Source: a virus
IMG/VR virus record: IMGVR_UViG_3300029448_008324
Coordinates: 1 to 64,000 of that record
Length of the DNA stretch: 64,000 bases
Strand: one strand, 5' to 3'
This document shows positions 59,332-64,000 of the stretch, piece by piece; the stretch's first letter is position 1; every line of letters starts with the position of its first letter. Under the pieces are notes generated by a model, which worked only from the letters and a program-made list of their open reading frames with translations, was not told where the DNA came from and did no database searches. The translations under genes were made by a program, and so were the position numbers.

Positions 59332-60443
59332 AGTGTAAATTTTTAGAACATGGTGTTGTGCTCCAATATGAAAAATCAGTTAAGCCTTGTTGTGTATGGA
59401 AGACCGATGATTGGCATCATCCTATAGCAAACACTGACTTAACCAAATGGTTTGATTTGCCACAACTAGAGCAAGCAAGAAATAAACTAGCACAAGGCAT
59501 TTGGCCAAAAAATTGTTCTAAATGCGAACGACAAGAATCATCAGGCAGAGGCGACAGCATGAGGTTAAATGGTAAAAGTGCATATGGTGATTATAGCAAT
59601 GATGAAATTACACTAGAAATAAGACCAGGTAATACTTGTAATTTTTCCTGTCAAAGTTGTTGGCCTGAAGCAAGTAGTCGTGTGGCAAGTCATCATCGAC
59701 AAGCATTTGGGATTGGAAATGTTGTTAGTGAACGTTATACTGATTACAGCATTTTAGACTCTGTTGCTCATCGCATCCGAGACATTGTGGTGTTGGGCGG
59801 TGAACCGTTTTATGACAAAAGTTGTTTGAAGTTTTTTGAATGGCTACAAGAAAAAAATTTAGACGCAGGTTTACTAGTTTTTACAAATGCAAGTATGATC
59901 GACTTTGACTTTGTCGAATCATATCAAGGAAAACTGACCATGCATGTAAGTTTGGATGCATTTGGGCGAGTGGCTGAATACGTCAGACAAGGCACAGAAT
60001 GGGACACTGTAAAAAGAAATTATGACAGATTAATGGACACACCCAACGTGGATGTTAGGGTAAACATCACAGCAAGTGTTTACAACTATCCTTTTATATC
60101 AGAACTTGTTGAATGGCTGGCACAGGATTGGCCTGGCATTGTAACTTTTGGCACAGCGTTCCAGCCATATCTACAAGAATCTGTTGTGCCCAAACACCTT
60201 GTAGAAAAAATTGCCCAAGACCTTGAACGCACAACAAAAATCATATGGCAATCAAAGATTCCAGAGCATCAACAACACAATGCATCAAATGCCTTGCAAG
60301 ACATTGCCAACAAACTGCTGACCAAAGAGTTTGATGCCACACTGCATGACCAATTTGTCAATCATTGCACAAAGTTGGATGAGGTTAAGAATTTGTATGG
60401 TGAAGATTATGATGAATATTTTGCACGGGTAAAAATAAAATGA
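59328..60443 (+). CDS. Twitch-domain radical SAM protein (copy D)
   Basis: A 371-aa radical SAM protein. Motif CNFSCQSC is C104, C108, C111. The N-terminal auxiliary region has C21-C22 (KPCCVW) and C63/C66 (CSKC), the same layout as copy A. IVVLGGEPFYD and MHVSLDAFG continue the barrel. ATGA overlaps at both ends tie it to the AsnB-like gene and to a small membrane protein. It probably acts on a substrate activated by the AsnB-like partner, with ferredoxin as reductant; this is inferred. Confidence 0.82.
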   Translation: MKCKFLEHGVVLQYEKSVKPCCVWKTDDWHHPIANTDLTKWFDLPQLEQARNKLAQGIWPKNCSKCERQESSGRGDSMRLNGKSAYGDYSNDEITLEIRPGNTCNFSCQSCWPEASSRVASHHRQAFGIGNVVSERYTDYSILDSVAHRIRDIVVLGGEPFYDKSCLKFFEWLQEKNLDAGLLVFTNASMIDFDFVESYQGKLTMHVSLDAFGRVAEYVRQGTEWDTVKRNYDRLMDTPNVDVRVNITASVYNYPFISELVEWLAQDWPGIVTFGTAFQPYLQESVVPKHLVEKIAQDLERTTKIIWQSKIPEHQQHNASNALQDIANKLLTKEFDATLHDQFVNHCTKLDEVKNLYGEDYDEYFARVKIK

Positions 60444-60718
60444 ACGCAATAGCAAAATTTTGGAAGGAGTCTTACACTTCTAATCCATTGGCATTTTACA
60501 TCGAGGCAGTATCAGCTGTGTCTGTGATCATTGGATCAGCAATCCTAACATACACAGTGTTAGACCCAAGACCTGATATATTTGTGCCTTTTTACTTTGT
60601 GGGCAGTTCAACAGGACTATGGGGTGCTGTGCTTAGAAAAACAGCATGGATTGTTGTATTGACTGCTTGGTTTACAACTATGAACACAATTGCACTGTAT
60701 CAATTGTTTTTAACTTAG
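60440..60718 (+). CDS. Small integral membrane protein (92 aa)
   Basis: About three transmembrane helices (VSVIIGSAILTYTVL, IFVPFYFVGSSTGLWGAVL, AWIVVLTAWFTTMNTIALYQLF). ATGA overlap with radical SAM copy D. The stop codon's last base is the first base of the tRNA-Ser gene. It might export or anchor a product of the operon. No family recognised. Confidence 0.6.
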   Translation: MNAIAKFWKESYTSNPLAFYIEAVSAVSVIIGSAILTYTVLDPRPDIFVPFYFVGSSTGLWGAVLRKTAWIVVLTAWFTTMNTIALYQLFLT

Positions 60719-60807
60719 GAGGGATGGCAGAGTGGTTGATTGCACTGGTCTTGAAAACCAGCATAGGCGCAAGTCTATCGAGAGTTCGAATCTCTCTCCC
60801 TCCGCCA
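60718..60807 (+). tRNA. tRNA-Ser (anticodon TGA)
   Basis: Class II tRNA of 90 nt: acceptor GGAGGGA / TCCCTCC, anticodon loop CTTGAAA with stem CTGGT / ACCAG, a long variable arm, T loop TTCGAAT, encoded CCA at 60805-60807. Reads UCA/UCG. Confidence 0.9.
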
Positions 60808-60808
60808 C

Positions 60809-61072
60809 ATGACCAGTCAGACTCCGCATACTGAAAAAGATTTTGATAGTCAATACAAATGGAAAATTTACATACCCACAACCAAAGGTTGGCCACAAGG
60901 CATGAGTAAAGCATTCAAGATTAAATCACAGTATGATGCATGGCTGTCAGAAAACAACATCAAAGGCATATCATTTTACAATATGCTATACTTGACACGT
61001 GACCAAGATGTTGTATACTTTAAGTTGAGTTGGCCTGGCGAACAAGAATACAATGTGGTGCAACTGAGATAG
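60809..61072 (+). CDS. Hypothetical protein (87 aa)
   Basis: Starts right after the tRNA-Ser CCA. Soluble, with YKWKIYIPTTKGWPQGMSKAFKIKSQYDAWL and a VVYFKLSWPGE strand near the C-terminus. I recognise no domain. It ends just before a tRNA 3'-end fragment. Confidence 0.5.
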   Translation: MTSQTPHTEKDFDSQYKWKIYIPTTKGWPQGMSKAFKIKSQYDAWLSENNIKGISFYNMLYLTRDQDVVYFKLSWPGEQEYNVVQLR

Positions 61073-61083
61073 TGTCTACTTTT

Positions 61084-61111
61084 ACGGGTTCGATTCCCGT
61101 AGGGGATGCCA
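61084..61111 (+). other. Orphan tRNA 3' fragment (T arm, acceptor strand and CCA)
   Basis: ACGGG-TTCGATT-CCCGT forms a perfect T arm, followed by AGGGGAT, discriminator G and CCA. No matching 5' half (an ATCCCCT start, D arm, anticodon arm) exists upstream; the 87-aa gene is there instead. It looks like a tRNA remnant or a copy of a host tRNA end, as used for attachment sites. Confidence 0.6.
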
Positions 61112-61119
61112 AATTTAAT

Positions 61120-61127
61120 TTTAAATA
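61120..61127 (+). promoter_or_regulatory. Late-type box TTTAAATA before the RmlC-like gene
   Basis: TAAATA core at 61122-61127, then TCTTT, then GTG at 61133, the same spacing as other late genes. Confidence 0.45.
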
Positions 61128-61132
61128 TCTTT

Positions 61133-61663
61133 GTGAAAATCCATACTGTTACTGATATATCGCAACTGGCAGATCACAACATTCATGTGTTTGATCCGTT
61201 GTTGTTCAAAGATTCAAGAGGACAAATAACTGTGAGAGCTGAAGACACCATTTCTAAAGATTTTCCTTACAGCAATTACTTTTCTTACAAATTATCCACT
61301 TCAGAAGCTGGTGTAGCAAGGGGCTTACATTGGCAACGCACAACCACTCCAATCATCAAATACATAGATCTACGCAAAGGCAGTCTTTACACAGTGCTTG
61401 TTGATACACGTACTGAAGAAGGAATAATTTTCAAATGGACCTCAGATATTGGCAAAATAATTAAAGTGTCTGAACATCATGCACATGGATTTTACTGCAC
61501 ACAAGATACAGAATTCAGTTATATCTGCAAGGGCAAATACGATCCTCAAGAAGAAACAACATTCAATGTATTTCCATCTATTTGCAGACAAATAAAATTG
61601 CCCGAACCATTGCTTTCACACAAAGATGCTGGTTATCCAGAAATTGAAGTTCAACTAAGATAG
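61133..61663 (+). CDS. RmlC-like sugar 3,5-epimerase (cupin)
   Basis: 176 aa from GTG 61133; I prefer it to ATG 61106, which lies inside the tRNA fragment. Motifs of dTDP-4-dehydrorhamnose 3,5-epimerases are present: GVARGLHWQ (His base region), SLYTVLVDTRT, EHHAHGFYCTQD and YICKGKYDP. The family makes activated deoxysugars for surface polysaccharides. Its end overlaps the convergent radical SAM copy E by 9 nt. With a GT8-like protein nearby it hints at glycan alteration; the exact sugar is unknown. Confidence 0.78.
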   Translation: MKIHTVTDISQLADHNIHVFDPLLFKDSRGQITVRAEDTISKDFPYSNYFSYKLSTSEAGVARGLHWQRTTTPIIKYIDLRKGSLYTVLVDTRTEEGIIFKWTSDIGKIIKVSEHHAHGFYCTQDTEFSYICKGKYDPQEETTFNVFPSICRQIKLPEPLLSHKDAGYPEIEVQLR

Positions 61664-62656
61664 ATACTTGCCGCAATAATGCACGCACTTAGGCATTGGT
61701 TTGTGTTTGAGACTTTGAGGCAGTGTATCAACATAGAACTGGCTATTAAATATTTCCTCCACATTGTGATAGTTCAAATTGATTGATCTTGCACCTCCTT
61801 TTTTCAACAAATGAAAAAGATTTTTAGTGTTAAAAGTGTTGTTCCACCAATCTTGACTAAGCATACAGCAAGGAATAATGTTGCCATCATAGTCCATGTA
61901 TACTTCATTGTTTTCATGTTTTGGACACGTGATAGGAAGTTTTAATTTTTTTCCTTTGTCAGATATGTCCTGTGATAAATTTGTGTGATCGCTTTCAAGT
62001 TTTTCACCTGCTTGTTCCAACACCACAGTGGATGGTTTCAAATCAAACTTGTAGACACCTTTGTTATAAACCGGCCAAGAACTGCCATGATACCAACTGC
62101 GATCACTTTGCACAGGCCAAAACTTTTCAAACCCCATCTGTTGCGACAGTGTTCTAACTTGATCAAGTTGATGCTGATTATGTTCAAACACAATAAATTT
62201 CCATGTGGCCCGTCCACCTGCAGAAATGAATGCTTGGGCATTTGCCATTATCTTATCGAAATTCGTGTTTTGTCTATACATGTGATTTGTGTCTTTTAAT
62301 CCGTCTACACTGAAAACCATAGAGAAATTTTTAAGGCCTGCAAGTGATTCAAAAAATTTAGGATTCCTTACACTTGCATTGGTAAAAAAAGTTACATTTT
62401 CTACCCATTCAAATGATCGTGCAATTTCCAATGCATCTGGATGATTGAGCACGTCACCTGTGTCACCTTCAAATATCACTTCTTTGAGATTGGGCATTGT
62501 GTCTTGGTTAATTTTTTTCATCACATCCAATGACAAATGTTTGGGTCTGACAATCACATTATTTTTTTCATCAAAACGATTGCATTGAGGACAACGAGCA
62601 TTGCAAAAACTGGTCACTTCGATTGTAATAATTTCGATTGTTTTAGCATCATACAT
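61655..62656 (-). CDS. Radical SAM protein with SPASM-like C-terminus (copy E)
   Basis: A 333-aa radical SAM protein. Motif CNARCPQC (C18, C22, C25), VIFEGDTGDVLNHPD, and FSVDGLKDTNHMYRQN near 115-130. The C-terminal Cys set ITCPKHENNEVYMDYDGNIIPCCM plus CVHYC suggests an auxiliary cluster. Strong similarity to copy C, including the FIVFEHNQHQLDQ segment, but encoded on the other strand. A TATAAT-like box lies 6 nt upstream of the ATG. Substrate unknown. Confidence 0.8.
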   Translation of the reverse strand: MYDAKTIEIITIEVTSFCNARCPQCNRFDEKNNVIVRPKHLSLDVMKKINQDTMPNLKEVIFEGDTGDVLNHPDALEIARSFEWVENVTFFTNASVRNPKFFESLAGLKNFSMVFSVDGLKDTNHMYRQNTNFDKIMANAQAFISAGGRATWKFIVFEHNQHQLDQVRTLSQQMGFEKFWPVQSDRSWYHGSSWPVYNKGVYKFDLKPSTVVLEQAGEKLESDHTNLSQDISDKGKKLKLPITCPKHENNEVYMDYDGNIIPCCMLSQDWWNNTFNTKNLFHLLKKGGARSINLNYHNVEEIFNSQFYVDTLPQSLKHKPMPKCVHYCGKYLS

Positions 62657-62672
62657 GTATTATAATTATAAA

Positions 62673-62747
62673 GCGGCGGTGCTGGAATGGTTAGACAGGC
62701 ACAACTTAATTGTGATTTTGTGAGTTCGAGTCTCACCCACCGTACCA
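62673..62747 (+). tRNA. tRNA-like gene with aberrant anticodon arm (Leu TAA-like)
   Basis: Acceptor GCGGCGG / CCACCGT (one C-A mismatch, one G-T pair), Leu-type D arm, perfect T arm GTGAG-TTCGAGT-CTCAC, discriminator A and encoded CCA. The anticodon arm folds either as 5 bp with a 5-nt loop CTTAA, or as 4 bp with a loop ACTTAAT (apparent anticodon TTA). The variable region is only 4-5 nt, unlike a true Leu tRNA. It may be decayed, or a special tRNA. Confidence 0.65.
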
Positions 62748-62760
62748 TTAATCCTAGTTG

Positions 62761-62781
62761 GGGGGTGTACTAGGCGCCCCC
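62761..62781 (+). terminator. G5/C5 hairpin after the aberrant tRNA
   Basis: GGGGGTGT pairs with GGCGCCCCC (8 bp with two G-T pairs) around a 5-nt loop; no T-run. It closes the tRNA unit before the HAD gene. Confidence 0.55.
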
Positions 62782-62795
62782 TGATAATTAGAAAG

Positions 62796-63359
62796 ATGAC
62801 AGAACAAAAATATATTCTCACAGACATCGACGGAGTTTGCTTAGATTGGCAAAAACAATTTGAAAAATTTTTAGAATTTTACTACCCTGACAAAGATCCA
62901 ACATCAGATCCAACAGCAAGACATGTCACATTAGAAAAAGAAATGGAAGAGTTTATAGTATCTGCTTGGCAAGGTTGGTGTGAACCATTGAGAGATGCTG
63001 TTGACATACTGACAAAATTTAAAAAACAAGGCTATCAGGTGCATGGATGCACAGCAATGGGATTCGATCCATATGCAATTTCACTGAGAAAAATAAATCT
63101 TGAAAGACATTTCCCCAACGTGTTTGACAAATTAGACACCACGTTGGGAGGCCCAGGCCCACAGAAAGAAGCCTGGCTAGAACAGTATCGAGGCAAAGAC
63201 TGTGTATGGGTTGAAGACAAATGGGAAAATGCACTGAGTGGTGCCAACATGGGCATTAAAACTTTTTTGATGAAACAACACTACAACGCACACAACAATG
63301 ATGACAGAATAACCAAGGTTGACAATTGGCAACAGATATATTATTATATTAACAAATGA
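62796..63359 (+). CDS. HAD-superfamily hydrolase/phosphatase
   Basis: A 187-aa HAD protein. Motif I is LTDIDGVCLDW (Asp10, Asp12), motif II-like VHGCTAMG, and CVWVEDKWENALSGANMGIKTFLM the acidic motif III/IV region. A small helical cap lies between residues 25 and 80. Phage HAD proteins of this size include nucleotidases and polynucleotide or sugar phosphatases; none can be singled out. Its stop overlaps the next ATG (ATGA), so it is coupled to a glycosyltransferase. Confidence 0.75.
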   Translation: MTEQKYILTDIDGVCLDWQKQFEKFLEFYYPDKDPTSDPTARHVTLEKEMEEFIVSAWQGWCEPLRDAVDILTKFKKQGYQVHGCTAMGFDPYAISLRKINLERHFPNVFDKLDTTLGGPGPQKEAWLEQYRGKDCVWVEDKWENALSGANMGIKTFLMKQHYNAHNNDDRITKVDNWQQIYYYINK

Positions 63360-64000
63360 CGCAAATGAAAGTATTCGTTGGCTGGGATTCAAGAGAGGAC
63401 ATTGCCTTTCAAGTGGCCAAACATTCAATACAAAAACACAATCCCGATGTTGAAGTATATCCACTAAAATTACCAACACTGCAAGAACTTGGAATATACA
63501 CAAGAGGTGTTGATGCCAAAGCATCTACTGAATTTACATTCTCTAGATTTTTTGTGCCCATGCTGACTGGATACAAAGGTTGGGCATTGTTCATTGACTG
63601 TGACTTTCTTTGCAGAGCAGACATAAAAGAATTATTCAATCAAGCCAATGACAACTATGCAGTAATGGTTGCAAAGCATGATTATACTCCTAAAGAAGGA
63701 ACCAAAATGGATGGCAAACAACAATTACAATATCCAAGAAAAAATTGGTCATCTTGCATGTTGTGGAACTGTGAACATCCTGCAAACAAACTGCTTGATG
63801 CAAATTCCATGAACACTAATGATGGACTATGGCATCATAGATTTGTTTGGTTGGCTGATCATGAGATAGGCGAAATATCACATGAATGGAACTGGCTTAC
63901 TGATTGGTACACTGCCCCTGAAGACGGTGAACCAAAAATGCTTCACTACACAGAAGGTGGTCCATGGTTTGAACATCTACAGGATGTGCCATATGCACAG
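63356..64000 (+). CDS. GT8-like glycosyltransferase (C-terminus beyond window)
   Basis: 215 codons visible, open to the window end. It starts at ATG 63356 (ATGA with the HAD stop) or 63365. KVFVGWDSREDIAFQVAKHSI at the N-terminus and a WALFIDCDFLCRADI DxD-type motif (Asp81, Asp83) fit the GT8/glycogenin-like nucleotide-sugar binding fold. Later segments (YPRKNWSSCMLWNC, WNWLTDWYT, MLHYTEGGPWF) match a marine-phage subgroup. The acceptor is unknown; phage DNA, virion proteins and host surface glycans are all possible. Confidence 0.72.
   Translation, partial: MTQMKVFVGWDSREDIAFQVAKHSIQKHNPDVEVYPLKLPTLQELGIYTRGVDAKASTEFTFSRFFVPMLTGYKGWALFIDCDFLCRADIKELFNQANDNYAVMVAKHDYTPKEGTKMDGKQQLQYPRKNWSSCMLWNCEHPANKLLDANSMNTNDGLWHHRFVWLADHEIGEISHEWNWLTDWYTAPEDGEPKMLHYTEGGPWFEHLQDVPYAQ

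Noticed and set aside
61084-61111. Circularly permuted tmRNA as an explanation of the tRNA 3' fragment
   Set aside because: The downstream sequence goes straight into a coding region, and no tag-encoding or 5' tRNA-like part with the pairing acceptor strand is seen.

Overview
The window is a 64 kb piece of a T4-like (straight contractile-tail) myovirus genome. The evidence is the near-complete T4 core set that can be read here: gp53 (partial), a gp48/54-type tube cap, gp55, gp46/47, a gp26-type baseplate/tail chaperone, a tape measure, gp20, gp21, gp22, gp23, gp13, gp14, gp15, gp1, gp18, gp19, gp4, gp16, gp17, gp32, UvsX and UvsY. The DNA is AT-rich with little intergenic space, and many small proteins look like those of marine T4-like phages. 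HIG1-type, TctA/TctC and DUF6614-like genes point to a marine alphaproteobacterial host. A SAR11-type host would fit but is not proven by the sequence.

Layout. 1-5311: baseplate genes, the late sigma factor and the Mre11/Rad50-like nuclease. 5311-12806: an accessory block with a methyltransferase, a sulfotransferase-like protein, a TctC/TctA transporter pair, a GIY-YIG protein, an Ate1/GNAT-like transferase, a pentein-fold amidinotransferase and a DUF6614-like protein. 12855-16526: tail genes, including a gp26-like gene with a clear -1 frameshift extension, then the tape measure. 16566-24266: the head operon (gp20 to gp23), interrupted by a radical SAM gene and a glycosyltransferase-like gene. 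24328-31354: two repeat-built fibre genes. 31355-48949: tail completion, neck, sheath, tube, head completion, terminase and virion genes, with NUDIX, dNMP kinase, HNH-like and 2OG-oxygenase genes between them. 49029-51854: gp32, UvsX and UvsY. 51851-64000: an accessory region with four more radical SAM proteins, a purine permease, a run of tiny ORFs, tRNAs, a ferredoxin, an asparagine-synthetase-like enzyme, an RmlC-like epimerase, a HAD protein and a GT8-like glycosyltransferase cut by the window edge.

Regulation can be read directly. Replication/recombination genes, gp55, gp20 and some accessory genes have host-type promoters (TTGCAW or TTGACW, exactly 17 bp, then a TATAAT-like box). Structural genes carry a T4-late-type nnTAAATA box, very often only 4-8 nt before the start codon on either strand. 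That spacing would make many late mRNAs leaderless or nearly so. G5/C5 hairpins close gp23, gp32, the permease gene and a tRNA gene.

The most unusual content is the set of five radical SAM proteins (two pairs of look-alikes plus one B12-domain type). One group forms a tight ferredoxin / AsnB-like / radical SAM / membrane-protein operon, and another radical SAM gene is followed at once by a 23-codon peptide ORF. Together these could be a phage-borne peptide or small-molecule modification system. That reading is inference; the individual family calls rest on visible motifs.
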